A stretch of 64,000 bases of DNA from Sorangium cellulosum (GTDB lineage: Bacteria > Myxococcota_A > Polyangia > Polyangiales > Polyangiaceae): contig NZ_CP012670.1 of the NCBI RefSeq assembly GCF_004135735.1, positions 5,596,501-5,660,500 on the forward strand, in the 5' to 3' direction. Each line of letters starts with the position of its first letter. Position 1 is the stretch's first letter. The notes below the pieces were generated by a model. It made no database searches. It worked only from the letters and a program-made list of their open reading frames with translations, and had not been told where the DNA came from. The translations under genes were made by a program, and so were the position numbers. This document shows, piece by piece, positions 1 to 8,329 of this stretch.

Positions 1-1
1 G

Positions 2-496
2 CGCGCCGGGCTCCTGCCCGTGCTGAGCTCGTCGCATTACTACGCGCTCGGCAGGCTCCTGCTCGCGTTCACGATCTTCTGGGCCTACGCCGCGTTCTTC
101 CAGTTCATGCTGATATGGATCGCGGACAGGCCCGAGGAGGCGGAGTTCTACCTGCACCGCGCCCACGGCCCGTGGGGCGTCGTGAGCGTCGTCATGGTGG
201 TCGCGCGCTTCGTGCTCCCGTTCTTCGTGCTGCTCAATTACCGGATCAAGCGCAGGCCGGCCTGGCTGTCCGCGGTGGCGGCCTGGATCCTCGCCGCGCA
301 TTACATCGATGTCCACTGGCTGGTCGTGCCCGACGCGCCGGGCGAGCGCGCGCCGTACCACTGGCTCGACATCGCGGCGCTGCTCGCCGTGGTCGGCCCG
401 TGCGTCGCGTTCGCCGCGCTGAGGCTGCGCGGCAAGCCGCTCGTCCCCGTCAACGACCCGGCGCTGCCGGCCGCCCTCCGCTACGAGAGCGTATGA
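2..496 (+). CDS. actF: Alternative complex III subunit ActF, C-terminal part (5' end outside window)
   Basis: The reading frame is open from the left edge, so the gene starts outside the window; 164 residues are visible. It has about four hydrophobic segments and the stretch YALGRLLLAFTIFWAYAAF followed by FQFMLIWIADRPEE, which I recognise from the quinone-binding membrane subunit ActF of alternative complex III (quinol:cytochrome c oxidoreductase). That complex replaces the bc1 complex and passes electrons from quinol to cytochrome c or directly to a caa3 oxidase. The caa3 oxidase genes directly downstream fit this. The stop codon overlaps the next start (ATGA), so the genes are probably cotranscribed and translationally coupled. 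The neighbouring ActC (NrfD-like) subunit is a less likely alternative. Confidence 0.8.
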   Translation, partial: RAGLLPVLSSSHYYALGRLLLAFTIFWAYAAFFQFMLIWIADRPEEAEFYLHRAHGPWGVVSVVMVVARFVLPFFVLLNYRIKRRPAWLSAVAAWILAAHYIDVHWLVVPDAPGERAPYHWLDIAALLAVVGPCVAFAALRLRGKPLVPVNDPALPAALRYESV

Positions 497-888
497 CGAC
501 CAAGTACCGACGTCCCGACGTAACCCAGGAAGAGGATCGCGTCCCGTGGCGAGGATTCCTGGCGATCACCTTCGCCGTCGTCGTCATCTTCGTCATCCTG
601 GCCGGCTGGTCGTGGATGATCCTGCGCGGGCGCGAGGCGGCGCTGCGCCCGGCGGGCAGGGCCCCGGAGTACGCCAGGGAGGGCTTCCAGCCGCGCGGCG
701 TGGTGGCCGGGGTGGATCAGCGGATCTTCGCGTCCCAGGAGGGCCCCGGCGAGGGCGGTATCGGCCTGATGCTGAACCGCAGGAAGCGCGAGGAGCTCGG
801 CCGCTTCGGCTGGGTCGATCGGGAGCGCGGCCTCGTGCAGATCCCGATCGAGGACGCGATGCACCTCGTCGTGGAGGAGCACCGATGA
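493..888 (+). CDS. Small membrane-anchored protein of the ACIII/oxidase operon, unknown function
   Basis: 131 residues. A single membrane segment lies near residues 20-42 (FLAITFAVVVIFVILAGWSW), followed by a soluble tail ending in RFGWVDRERGLVQIPIEDAM. This tail motif (GWVDR...G.V.IPI..AM) recurs, as I remember it, in small proteins encoded beside SCO and oxidase genes in other bacteria, but I know no assigned function. The start overlaps the actF stop, and its own stop overlaps the SCO start, both as ATGA. Its position between ACIII, the copper chaperone and oxidase subunit II suggests an assembly or accessory role; that is inference. Confidence 0.7.
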   Translation: MTTKYRRPDVTQEEDRVPWRGFLAITFAVVVIFVILAGWSWMILRGREAALRPAGRAPEYAREGFQPRGVVAGVDQRIFASQEGPGEGGIGLMLNRRKREELGRFGWVDRERGLVQIPIEDAMHLVVEEHR

Positions 889-1736
889 GGGCGTGGCACC
901 TCCCGGCCGCGGCCGCGCTGGCCCTCCTGTTCCCGTGCGCGCCCCGCGCGGCCGCCGCGGACGGGCCCCCCGGGGTCGAGCCGCCCGCGCTCCCGCCCGC
1001 CGCGCGCGAGGTGGGCATCGACGAGCGCCCCGGGCGCGCCATCGACACGGCGCTCGCCTTCGAGGACATGACGGGGCGGCGCGCGCCGCTCGCCGAGCAC
1101 TTCGACGGACAGCGGCCGGTCCTCGTCACCCTGGCCTACTTCCGCTGCCCGATGCTCTGCGACCTCGTGCTGCGCGGCCTGGTCTCCGGCCTCAAGCGGC
1201 TCGACTACCACGTCGGCGACCAGTACCGCGCGCTCACGGTGAGCTTCGATCCCCGGGATACGCCGGAGGCCGCGGCCCGGAAGCGGACAGCCACGCTGTC
1301 GGCGCTGGGCCCGGGGGGCGCGGCGGGCGCGGACGCCTGGCCGTTCCTCACGGGTGAGCAGCCCGAGATCCGCGCGCTCACGGACGATCTCGGCTTCCGC
1401 TACGCGTACGAGGCGGACACGGACCAGTACGCGCACCCGGCGGGCGTCTTCGTGCTCACGCCGGAGGGGCGCATCTCCCGGGTCCTCTACGGCGCCGAGT
1501 TCTCCGCCCGGGACCTCCGGCTCGCGCTCCTCGAGGCCAGCCGCGGGCAGGTCGGCACCGCCTTCGATCGCGTCATCATGACCTGTTATCGGTACGACCC
1601 CGCGAGCCGCCGCTACGGCCCGTACGTGATGGGCCTCTTGCGGCTCGGGGGCGCCGCGATCCTCTGCGGCGTCGTCACGGCGCTCGCCCTCTTCCGGTGG
1701 TCGGGGCGGAGAAGGAGACAGGAGGGCGCGCGATGA
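885..1736 (+). CDS. SCO1/SenC family copper chaperone for cytochrome oxidase
   Basis: 283 residues. An N-terminal signal/anchor (AAAALALLFPCAPRAAAA) is followed by a thioredoxin-like SCO domain. The copper-binding CPMLC motif (C88, C92) and the distal histidine in HPAGVFVLTPEG (H184) are all present, and a C-terminal hydrophobic segment (GLLRLGGAAILCGVVTALAL) suggests a second anchor. SCO proteins deliver copper to the CuA site of oxidase subunit II, whose gene follows immediately with an ATGA overlap. Length is slightly above a typical SCO because of the C-terminal anchor. Confidence 0.9.
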   Translation: MRAWHLPAAAALALLFPCAPRAAAADGPPGVEPPALPPAAREVGIDERPGRAIDTALAFEDMTGRRAPLAEHFDGQRPVLVTLAYFRCPMLCDLVLRGLVSGLKRLDYHVGDQYRALTVSFDPRDTPEAAARKRTATLSALGPGGAAGADAWPFLTGEQPEIRALTDDLGFRYAYEADTDQYAHPAGVFVLTPEGRISRVLYGAEFSARDLRLALLEASRGQVGTAFDRVIMTCYRYDPASRRYGPYVMGLLRLGGAAILCGVVTALALFRWSGRRRRQEGAR

Positions 1737-2821
1737 ACGAGCTCTTGCGACAGCTGCTCTTCTTGCCGGAGCAGCGCTCCTCGCTGGCGCGCGAGATCGA
1801 CGAGCTGCACTACATCGTCATCGGGATCACGATGGGCGGGGCCTTCCTGATCACGATCATCGGAGGCTATTTCCTCATCCGCTACCGCCGGCGGGGCGCC
1901 GACACCTCGCAGCCCCACCCCGGGACCCTCGTGCGACCGGCGATCTTCCTGGAAGTGGCGGCGCTGATCGCGCTCGGCTTCATCTTCCTCGGGTTCTGGA
2001 ACATCGGGACGCGCCAGTTCGTCGACCTGCGCACGCCGCCCGCGGACACGCTCGACGTCTACATCACGGCCAAGCAGTGGATGTGGAAGTTCGCCTATCC
2101 GGAGGGGGAGAGCATGATCAACACGCTCTACGTCCCCGCGCGCAGGCCCGTCAAGCTCATCATGACGTCGCGCGACGTCATTCACAGCTTCTATGTCCCG
2201 GAGTTCCGCATCAAGCAGGACGTCCTGCCGGGGCGCTACACGACCGCGTGGTTCGAGGCGACCGAGCCCGGCGCGTACCCGATCCTGTGCACGGAGTACT
2301 GCGGCACGAGCCACTCGATGATGCGCGGGCAGGTGATCGTGCTCGACCCGGCCGACTACGAGCGCTGGCTCGTGGGCGGCGCGGCGGGCGCCCCGGCCTT
2401 CGCGCAGGAGTCCGCGGCCCGCTCGGAGGACGAGCGGACCCGGGCCGAGCCGACCCTCCCGAGCCGCGGTGAGCGCGCCGCCGCCCGGCACGGCTGCCTC
2501 CGCTGCCACACCCTCGACGGCACGCCGCACATCGGCCCGACGTGGGCCGGGCTCTACCGCTCCGTCGTCCCCCTGGAGGAGGGCGGCGAGCGGCTCGCCG
2601 ACGAGGCCTACATCACCGAGTCGATCATGGATCCGCTCGCCGCTTTGCACCGCGGGTTCCCGGCGAACATGCCGTCTTACCTCGGGCTCATCACGCCGCC
2701 GGACATCTCCGCCATGATCGAGCTCATGAAATCGCTCCGCGACGTGCCGCGCGGGCCCGTCGTCCACACGATCCCCAGCGAGGACGCCGGCGGCCTCGCG
2801 CCGGAAGGGACAGCTCCATGA
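1733..2821 (+). CDS. coxB: Cytochrome c oxidase subunit II, caa3 type with fused cytochrome c domain
   Basis: 362 residues. Two membrane helices (about residues 27-50 and 66-85) precede a cupredoxin domain with the CuA ligands in CTEYCGTSHSMM (C186, C190 and following His and Met). A C-terminal cytochrome c domain has CLRCH (C255, C258, H259) as heme attachment site and a Met ligand candidate in NMPSYLG (M313). The fused heme domain makes this a caa3-type oxidase, which accepts electrons from an attached cytochrome c and from ACIII. ATG at 1733 overlaps the SCO stop. Subunit I follows with another ATGA overlap. Confidence 0.95.
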   Translation: MNELLRQLLFLPEQRSSLAREIDELHYIVIGITMGGAFLITIIGGYFLIRYRRRGADTSQPHPGTLVRPAIFLEVAALIALGFIFLGFWNIGTRQFVDLRTPPADTLDVYITAKQWMWKFAYPEGESMINTLYVPARRPVKLIMTSRDVIHSFYVPEFRIKQDVLPGRYTTAWFEATEPGAYPILCTEYCGTSHSMMRGQVIVLDPADYERWLVGGAAGAPAFAQESAARSEDERTRAEPTLPSRGERAAARHGCLRCHTLDGTPHIGPTWAGLYRSVVPLEEGGERLADEAYITESIMDPLAALHRGFPANMPSYLGLITPPDISAMIELMKSLRDVPRGPVVHTIPSEDAGGLAPEGTAP

Positions 2822-4476
2822 ACGGAAATGCGCACGAGGAATCCGCGCCCCCGCACGGGGCGCACGAGCCCGACTACCTCCGCGCGGACGCCGGGGTGCG
2901 CTCGTGGCTGCTCACGATCGATCACAAGCGCATCGGCCTCATGTTCTACGTGCTCGTCGTGGTGTTCCTGCTGCTCGGCGGCGTCTTCGCGCTCGTCCTC
3001 CGGACAGAGCTCCTGACGCCCGGCCCCACCGTGATCGACGCATCGACCTACAACCGCATGTTCACGCTCCACGGCGTGGTCATGGTGTGGCTCTTCCTGA
3101 TCCCGTCGATCCCGAACGTGTTCGGGAACTTCGTCCTCCCCCTCATGCTCGGGGCGAAGGACCTCGCGTTCCCGCGCCTCAACCTGGCGAGCCTCTACGT
3201 CTTCGCGATCGGCGCCGTGATCCTGCTGGTCACCTCCATCGCCGGGGGCCTCGACACCGGGTGGACGTTCTATCCCCCCTACAGCACGCGCACGCCGACG
3301 GCGGTCCTGCCGGCCGTGCTCGGCGTCTTCATCCTCGGGGTCTCGTCGATCATGACGGCGGTGAACTTCATCGCGTCGACGCACACGACGCGCGCCCGAG
3401 GGATCACATGGAGCCGCCTGCCGCTCTTCGTCTGGGCCCTCTACGGCACGAGCATCATCATCCTGTTCGCGACCCCGGTGCTCGGGCTCACGATCCTGCT
3501 CGTCGGGCTCGACCACGTCTACCATTTCGGCATCTTCGACCCGGTGCTCGGCGGCGATCTGCTGCTGTTCCAGCACCTGTTCTGGTTCTATTCCCACCCT
3601 GCGGTCTACATCATGGTGCTCCCGCCGCTCGGGACGATCACCGAGGTGGTCTGCACCTTCTCTCAGAGGCAGCCGGCGTCCTACTGGGCGATCGCCATTT
3701 CGTCGCTCGGCATCGCGCTCATCGGGTTCACGGTGTGGGGGCACCACATGTTCGTGGCCGGGATGAGCGAGTTCGACGCCGGGGTCTTCGGCGTGTTCTC
3801 GATGTTCGTGGCCATCTTCTCTGCCATCAAGGTCTTCACCTGGGTGGCGACGCTGCAGCGGGGGTCCATCCGCTTCAACACCCCGATGCTCTACTTCTTC
3901 TGGTTCCTGTTCCTCTTCGTCTTCGGGGGGATGACGGGCGTCGCCGTCGCGACGCAGTCGCTCGACGTCCACTGGCACGACACCTACTTCATCGTCGCCC
4001 ATTTCCACTTCATCATGGTCGGCGGCTCGCTCACCGCGTTCCTCGCGGCGGCGCACTACTGGTTCCCGAAGATGTTCGGCCGCATGTACTCCGAGCGGAT
4101 GGGGCTGCTCACGTCGTTCGGCGTGTTCTGCGGGTTCGTCCTGACGTTCTTGCCGCAGTTCCTGCTCGGCAACGCCGGGATGCCGCGCCGCTACTACAGC
4201 TACCCCGAGCAGTACCAGTGGCTGAATGTCCTCTCGACCGGCGGCGCCTTCCTGCTCGCGGGCGCGCTCGTGCTCGCGTTGCTCAACCTGCTCGTGGCCC
4301 TGCGCTGGGGGAGGCCGGCCCTCGGCAACCCGTGGCGGTCGCGGAGCTACGAGTGGACGACGCCGCCCATCCCCCCCAAGCACAACTTCCCGGCGACGCC
4401 GATCATCGAGCGCGGCCCGTACGATTACCACCTGACCGAGGAGGAGGCGAATGCCCGAGTCACACCCGCCCGCTGA
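2818..4476 (+). CDS. coxA: Cytochrome c oxidase subunit I (A2-type heme-copper oxidase)
   Basis: 552 residues with about twelve membrane helices. Visible heme and copper ligands are the low-spin heme His in FTLHGVVMVW, the CuB/Tyr motif HPAVY (H260), the WGHHMF pair and the HFHFIMVGG pair. The K-channel and family motif reads YSHPAVY (Y258, S259): a Tyr-Ser pair replaces the Glu of A1 oxidases, which defines the A2 branch that includes Rhodothermus and Thermus caa3 enzymes. It catalyses oxygen reduction coupled to proton pumping in the cytoplasmic membrane. The last 26 bases overlap the subunit III start. Confidence 0.97.
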   Translation: MNGNAHEESAPPHGAHEPDYLRADAGVRSWLLTIDHKRIGLMFYVLVVVFLLLGGVFALVLRTELLTPGPTVIDASTYNRMFTLHGVVMVWLFLIPSIPNVFGNFVLPLMLGAKDLAFPRLNLASLYVFAIGAVILLVTSIAGGLDTGWTFYPPYSTRTPTAVLPAVLGVFILGVSSIMTAVNFIASTHTTRARGITWSRLPLFVWALYGTSIIILFATPVLGLTILLVGLDHVYHFGIFDPVLGGDLLLFQHLFWFYSHPAVYIMVLPPLGTITEVVCTFSQRQPASYWAIAISSLGIALIGFTVWGHHMFVAGMSEFDAGVFGVFSMFVAIFSAIKVFTWVATLQRGSIRFNTPMLYFFWFLFLFVFGGMTGVAVATQSLDVHWHDTYFIVAHFHFIMVGGSLTAFLAAAHYWFPKMFGRMYSERMGLLTSFGVFCGFVLTFLPQFLLGNAGMPRRYYSYPEQYQWLNVLSTGGAFLLAGALVLALLNLLVALRWGRPALGNPWRSRSYEWTTPPIPPKHNFPATPIIERGPYDYHLTEEEANARVTPAR

Positions 4477-5116
4477 GCCGCTCGCCCCGGCGCGGCTCGC
4501 GATGCAGTTCGAGGACCTCGACAAGCAGGCCCACGCCGCGCGCTTCGGCATGTGGGTCTTCCTCGCCAGCGAGCTCTTCCTGTTCGCCGGTCTCTTCGGG
4601 ATCTATGCCGGCTACCGCGCGCTGTACGGCGCCGAGTTCACCGCCGCCATCGCCCACAACAGCGCGCCGATCGGCACGGCCAACACCGCGATCCTGCTGA
4701 CGAGCAGCCTGCTCGTCGCGCTGAGCGTCCACGCCGTGCGCATCGACGAGCCGCGGAGGGCCGGTCGCCTCCTGCTCGGGGCCGCCGCGCTCGGCGTCGC
4801 CTTCCTCGTGCTGAAGGGCGTCGAGTATGCGGACCACTTCCACGAGGGGATCTTCCCCGGCGCCGCCTACCGGTTCGCGGAGCTCCCGACGGGCGGCGCC
4901 AAGATGTTCTTCACGACCTACTATCTGACGACCGGGCTCCACGCCATCCACGTCACGGCGGGGCTCGTGATCCTGCTCTGGCTCGCGTTCAGGTGTCTCC
5001 GGCGCCGTTATGGCGCGGGCAACGAGACCCACGTCGAGATCGGGGGGCTGTACTGGCACCTCGTCGACATCATCTGGATATTCCTCTGGCCGATGCTGTA
5101 CCTGATGCACCGCTGA
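4451..5116 (+). CDS. coxC: Cytochrome c oxidase subunit III
   Basis: 221 residues with about five membrane helices. Family signatures include RFGMWVFLASELFLFAGLF at the first helix, TTGLHAIHVTAGL, and the terminal YWHLVDIIWIFLWPMLYL, all characteristic of subunit III of heme-copper oxidases. The start lies inside the 3' end of the subunit I gene (26 nt overlap), consistent with translational coupling. Subunit III stabilises proton pumping and the catalytic core; it binds no metal. Confidence 0.95.
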   Translation: MPESHPPAEPLAPARLAMQFEDLDKQAHAARFGMWVFLASELFLFAGLFGIYAGYRALYGAEFTAAIAHNSAPIGTANTAILLTSSLLVALSVHAVRIDEPRRAGRLLLGAAALGVAFLVLKGVEYADHFHEGIFPGAAYRFAELPTGGAKMFFTTYYLTTGLHAIHVTAGLVILLWLAFRCLRRRYGAGNETHVEIGGLYWHLVDIIWIFLWPMLYLMHR

Positions 5117-5131
5117 GGTCGCCCGACGCCC

Positions 5132-5467
5132 ATGATCATCAAGCACCTCTCCACGCGGACCTACGTGATCGTCTGGCTCGTCCTCATGGCGCTCACGCTC
5201 GCCTCGTACCTCATCTCTCTGGCCCACCTCGGCGCGTTCGACACCGTCGCGGCGCTCCTCATCGCCACGGTGAAGACGGTGCTCGTGCTGCTCTTCTTCA
5301 TGCACCTCATCGAGCAGCGGTTCGCGAACGCCCTCCCCATCGTCGTGTCGGTGCCGCTCCTCGTCCTGCTCCTCGTGCTGATCGTGACCGACGTGACGGC
5401 GCGCGCGACGCACTCGCGCGGGAACGTCCCGACGACGCAGCCGCCCGAGGTGACGACAGGCCCCTGA
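5132..5467 (+). CDS. Cytochrome c oxidase subunit IV (prokaryotic COX4 family)
   Basis: 111 residues forming three hydrophobic helices (YVIVWLVLMALTLASYLISL, then VAALLIATVKTVLVLLFFMH, then VSVPLLVLLLVLIVTDV). The segment KTVLVLLFFMHLIEQ matches the bacterial subunit IV / caa3-associated small subunit family. It starts 15 bases after the subunit III stop and ends the operon. A GC-rich spacer of 52 bases separates it from the convergent Rieske gene. Confidence 0.88.
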   Translation: MIIKHLSTRTYVIVWLVLMALTLASYLISLAHLGAFDTVAALLIATVKTVLVLLFFMHLIEQRFANALPIVVSVPLLVLLLVLIVTDVTARATHSRGNVPTTQPPEVTTGP

Positions 5468-5519
5468 CGCGCCGCGCCCGCCGCGGCCTCCGCCGGGCGG
5501 GCCGCCGCGCGGGCCGCGG

Positions 5520-6527
5520 TCAGGCCCGGACCCGGATGAGCCGCCGCTCCGGCAGGCTCGCGCGCCTCGCCTCCCACTCGCCGCGCGCCGCCCAGCCGAG
5601 GATGCGGCGCAGGAGCAGCATGGGCGCGTCCGCCTCGACGTGCTGCTCGCGAAAGGCGCCGTCCCTCGCGTAGGCCGGCTCGGCGCTCTCCAGGAGGATC
5701 CGGTCCTGCCGGAGGATCGTCGGCTCCCTGGCGCGGAAGCGCACGCGCGGCCCGAACGGCAGCGCCCTCGAGACGAGCCACTCCATGCGACACCGATCGG
5801 GCGCCGTCGGCACGAAGTGCAGGACGATCCGGCGCGGCATCCCTCCGAGCGACCGGACCTCGACGCGGTCGGGGAGCGTGAACGAGAGCAGGACCTGGGA
5901 CGATCGCGGCGCGGGCGCGCCCCCGGCGGCGCTGACCGGCCCGACCACGGTCATCCCGTCCGGCGTCGGCCGCACCTCGAGGAGCTGCTCGCGCAGGCCG
6001 CGGAGCAGCGCGAGGTAGAACTGCCCGTGCGTCCACGGGTGCGCGAACGCGGGATGGCACCAGTCGAGGTTGTTCTCCAGGCCCCGCGTGGACGCGCACT
6101 CGAGATCCACCGAGCCCTGGTCCCACCGGCGCGCCGAGAAGCCGTCGATCCCGGGCGGGGGCGGCGCCGCGGCGTCGCCCTCACCGCCGATCCACACCCA
6201 GACATACCCGTCCCGCTCCACGCAGGGGAACGCGGGGACAGCGCACCTCGCCGGGATGCGCCTGCCCTCGGCGAGCGACGGGATATGGACGCACGCGCCG
6301 CCGCCCCCGAATCGCCAGCCGTGATATCCGCACGCGAGCGCCCCGCCCGTCACGCGCCCGAGAGACAGCTTGACGCCCCGGTGGCAGCAGCGATCGAGCA
6401 GCGCGGCGGGGCGCCGGCCGTCGCCGCGAAACACGACGATGTCCTGATCGAGGACCCGGACCGCGCGGGGCGCCGCCCCGAGCTGCGATGACGCGCAGGC
6501 GATATACCAGTACTTCCTGAGGAACAT
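5520..6527 (-). CDS. Rieske [2Fe-2S] non-heme iron oxygenase (ring-hydroxylating oxygenase alpha-subunit type)
   Basis: 335 residues. The N-terminal Rieske domain shows C-x-H-RG (RCCHRG) and CGYHGW, the two Cys and two His cluster ligands. Downstream, NNLDWCHPAFAHPWTHG has the spacing of the mononuclear iron site (Asp and two His). I chose ATG at 6527 because MFLRKYWYIACASS is a typical family N-terminus and a purine-rich GGGGAGGGGAG precedes it. The substrate cannot be read from sequence; related proteins act on aromatic acids, sterols or tetrapyrroles. A promoter overlapped by an AcrR-like operator lies upstream, so induction by a small hydrophobic ligand is plausible. Confidence 0.85.
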   Translation of the reverse strand: MFLRKYWYIACASSQLGAAPRAVRVLDQDIVVFRGDGRRPAALLDRCCHRGVKLSLGRVTGGALACGYHGWRFGGGGACVHIPSLAEGRRIPARCAVPAFPCVERDGYVWVWIGGEGDAAAPPPPGIDGFSARRWDQGSVDLECASTRGLENNLDWCHPAFAHPWTHGQFYLALLRGLREQLLEVRPTPDGMTVVGPVSAAGGAPAPRSSQVLLSFTLPDRVEVRSLGGMPRRIVLHFVPTAPDRCRMEWLVSRALPFGPRVRFRAREPTILRQDRILLESAEPAYARDGAFREQHVEADAPMLLLRRILGWAARGEWEARRASLPERRLIRVRA

Positions 6528-6561
6528 GATCACTCCCCTCCCCCCCAACAGACCTCCACGA

Positions 6562-6594
6562 ACCAAACATTCGCGCATGTATGTAAACTGACAA
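6562..6594 (-). promoter_or_regulatory. Promoter with AcrR-like operator in front of the Rieske oxygenase gene
   Basis: On the minus strand TTGTCA (6589-6594) and AATGTT (6566-6571) are separated by 17 bases and lie upstream of the ATG at 6527. A near-palindrome at 6562-6585, read on the minus strand as TACATACATGCGCGAATG plus flank, resembles the E. coli AcrR operator (TACATACATT...AATGTATGTA) and fills the spacer. Bound TetR-type repressor would block the polymerase. The resemblance is by eye against the remembered AcrR site. Confidence 0.6.
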
Positions 6595-6622
6595 AAAAAA
6601 TACTTCGCGGCCTCAGCGCCGC
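6593..6622 (-). terminator. Possible intrinsic terminator of the tetR gene
   Basis: On the minus strand GCGGC-GCTGAG-GCCGC (6607-6622) spans the tetR stop codon and is followed after six bases by eight T residues (6593-6600). Hairpin plus T-tract is rare in this GC-rich sequence. The T-tract abuts the -35 box of the next promoter, so termination would separate the two genes into two transcripts. Confidence 0.45.
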
Positions 6623-7236
6623 AGTCCACGGAGGAAGGTCGCGACCATCCGCCGGACAGCGGCCCTGGGCTCCAGCAGCTTCGGGTCCATGAGGAGCAGC
6701 GCGGTCGCGCCGTTCATGAGGCTGACGGCGGCGAGCGCCGCGGCCCTCGGGTCGACGCCCCGCTCGATCTCGCCGGCCGCGATCCCCTTGCGGACGAGGT
6801 CCGACACCACGGCCACGAGGCGGCGCACGCTCGACACCTTCTGCTCGAACCCCGCGGCGAGCTCGGGCGAGAGCTCGGTCTTGAACAGGCTGAGCGAGAG
6901 GACGGCGCGGTACTCGGGGTCCTCTTCGAGGTACTCGAGCGACCGCGTGAGGAGCCGCTCGAGCGCCTCGAGCGGCGAGGACGTGGAGGACAGCGCCTCG
7001 GAGAAGACCTCGTTCGCCCTGGCGAAGCGCTCGCCCAGGAGGGCCGTGTAGAGCTCGGCCTTGCCCTTGAAGTGCCAGTACACCGCCCCCCGCGTCAGCC
7101 CGGCCTCCGCGGCGACGTCCTGGAGCGTCGCGGCCGCGTACCCCTTGCGGCTGAACACGAGCAGCGCCGCGTCCAGGATCTGCTCGCGGGTCGCCGCCGC
7201 CTCCTCCTTCGTCCGTCGCACGCCCGGAAGATACAT
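6613..7236 (-). CDS. TetR/AcrR family transcriptional repressor
   Basis: 207 residues. The N-terminal helix-turn-helix domain (REQILDAALLVFSRKGYAA, then TLQDVAAEAGLTRGAVYWHF and KGKAELY) is typical of the AcrR/TtgR branch; the rest is a helical ligand-binding domain. These repressors release DNA when a small hydrophobic ligand binds. The start codon sits inside a palindrome resembling an AcrR operator, suggesting autorepression, and a second such site lies before the Rieske gene on the same strand. The oxygenase is therefore the likely regulated target. Confidence 0.9.
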   Translation of the reverse strand: MYLPGVRRTKEEAAATREQILDAALLVFSRKGYAAATLQDVAAEAGLTRGAVYWHFKGKAELYTALLGERFARANEVFSEALSSTSSPLEALERLLTRSLEYLEEDPEYRAVLSLSLFKTELSPELAAGFEQKVSSVRRLVAVVSDLVRKGIAAGEIERGVDPRAAALAAVSLMNGATALLLMDPKLLEPRAAVRRMVATFLRGLRR

Positions 7237-7251
7237 TCACGAACGTATGTT
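7228..7251. promoter_or_regulatory. AcrR-like operator overlapping the tetR start
   Basis: The + strand reads TACATTCACGAACGTATG at 7232-7249, flanked by further symmetric bases. It is an imperfect inverted repeat close to the AcrR operator and shares its half-sites with the second site at 6562-6585. It covers the tetR start codon at 7234-7236, consistent with autoregulation. Confidence 0.6.
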
Positions 7252-7735
7252 TGCAAGTCCGGGGCTCGGTGCCGGCGCGAGGGGGCGGCGCCGGACGCCA
7301 GCCCCTCGCGCCCACGGTGTCAAGCGCCGCGGAGCGCCGGGCTGTGACAGACCATGTCCTGCCGTATCGAACCATCGAGTTCGCCCTGCTCACGGCGATT
7401 CTCCACAGGAACTCCCCCGGGACAACAGTCGGTATCTGTCGATCCCCTCCGCGGCGCGCGCCGCCTCTCGTCACGGGCTCGCGGCGCTGGCCGATCCCGG
7501 CGCGCGCGGCGTCGCCCGCCACACTGTAAACCATCGAAATTATTCGATTTTTCAGCACCATCCCCGGCCATCTCCGCCGCGCCCGGGTTGGGACAATGTC
7601 CGTCCGATCGATCCCTTTCCGGACGGGTCGAAGGTGGCTATCCATGGTAGACACCAAGCACGCGGCGCGACGGCGTGTCCCTCGCACGACGCGCGCGGGA
7701 CCCGCGCCGAACTGCTTCGTTCTGGAGGAGACTTC
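7252..7735. other. Intergenic region between tetR and the 197-residue gene
   Basis: No gene recognised. The region is GC-rich except for an AT-rich patch near 7525-7550 that may hold the promoter of the gene at 7736. Small open frames here have no ribosome binding site and no family features. Confidence 0.5.
7533..7548. promoter_or_regulatory. AT-rich 16-bp inverted repeat
   Basis: ATCGAA-ATTA-TTCGAT is a perfect inverted repeat followed by TTTTT, in a context where A/T runs are rare. It could be an operator or part of a promoter for the gene at 7736, about 190 bases downstream; a weak terminator is another option. Confidence 0.3.
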
Positions 7736-8329
7736 ATGGAAAAGATCTCGCTCACGTACTTTGTCGACTTCGTGCTCAAGGCCGGGACGCCCAAGCTGAC
7801 CGGCGTCCGGGAGTTCAAGGAGCGAAAGGACGAGCTCCTCACGGACTTTTACAGGCAGGTGCGAGAGACGATCGTCGACATGCACAGGAGCGGAAAGCCC
7901 ACGAGCGTGCTCGACGCGTTCCTCGCGGTCCAGCACGACGAGCGACGCCGTCGCATCTACCCGTCGGTCGTGAACGGATACCGCAAGTTCCTCGCCTCGG
8001 GGAAGATGACGTGGTTCGAGCCGCCCGTGGCGACGTACCGCCTCGGCGATCTCGAGATCAACGTCAATCCGGAGCTCGGCCTCGTCATCGACGGGACTCC
8101 CCACGTCATCAAGATGTATTTCCGCGGGGAGCCCCTGTCGTCCAAGCGCGTCTCGGTCGTGCTGAACCTCCTGATGAACGGCCTCGCCGAGAGCACGCCG
8201 GGCGGCGCCTTCGCGGTGCTCGACGTGCGCAACGCGAAGATCCACTCCTTCAAGGTCCCGAACCCGCGGCTCAACCTGCTGCTCCGCGGCGAGGCGGCCT
8301 CCTTCGCCACCATCTACACCGGGCTGTAA
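7736..8329 (+). CDS. Conserved-looking protein of unknown function, 197 residues
   Basis: The ATG is preceded by a clear ribosome binding site (GGAGGAG, 5 bases upstream). No signal peptide or membrane helix. The N-terminal half is helical (SLTYFVDFVLKAGTPKLTGV, then FKERKDELLTDFYRQVRE); the C-terminal half looks beta-rich (LEINVNPELGLVIDGTPHVI, KMYF). The pattern of a hydrophobic strand with Asp followed by a strand ending in Lys (VIDGTPHVIK) loosely recalls PD-(D/E)XK nuclease folds, but this is too weak to name. It stands alone between two long spacers. Confidence 0.75.
   Translation: MEKISLTYFVDFVLKAGTPKLTGVREFKERKDELLTDFYRQVRETIVDMHRSGKPTSVLDAFLAVQHDERRRRIYPSVVNGYRKFLASGKMTWFEPPVATYRLGDLEINVNPELGLVIDGTPHVIKMYFRGEPLSSKRVSVVLNLLMNGLAESTPGGAFAVLDVRNAKIHSFKVPNPRLNLLLRGEAASFATIYTGL

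Noticed and set aside
2677..4551. Antisense frame to oxidase subunit I
   Set aside because: Low-complexity acidic/basic shadow opposite a clearly identified gene.
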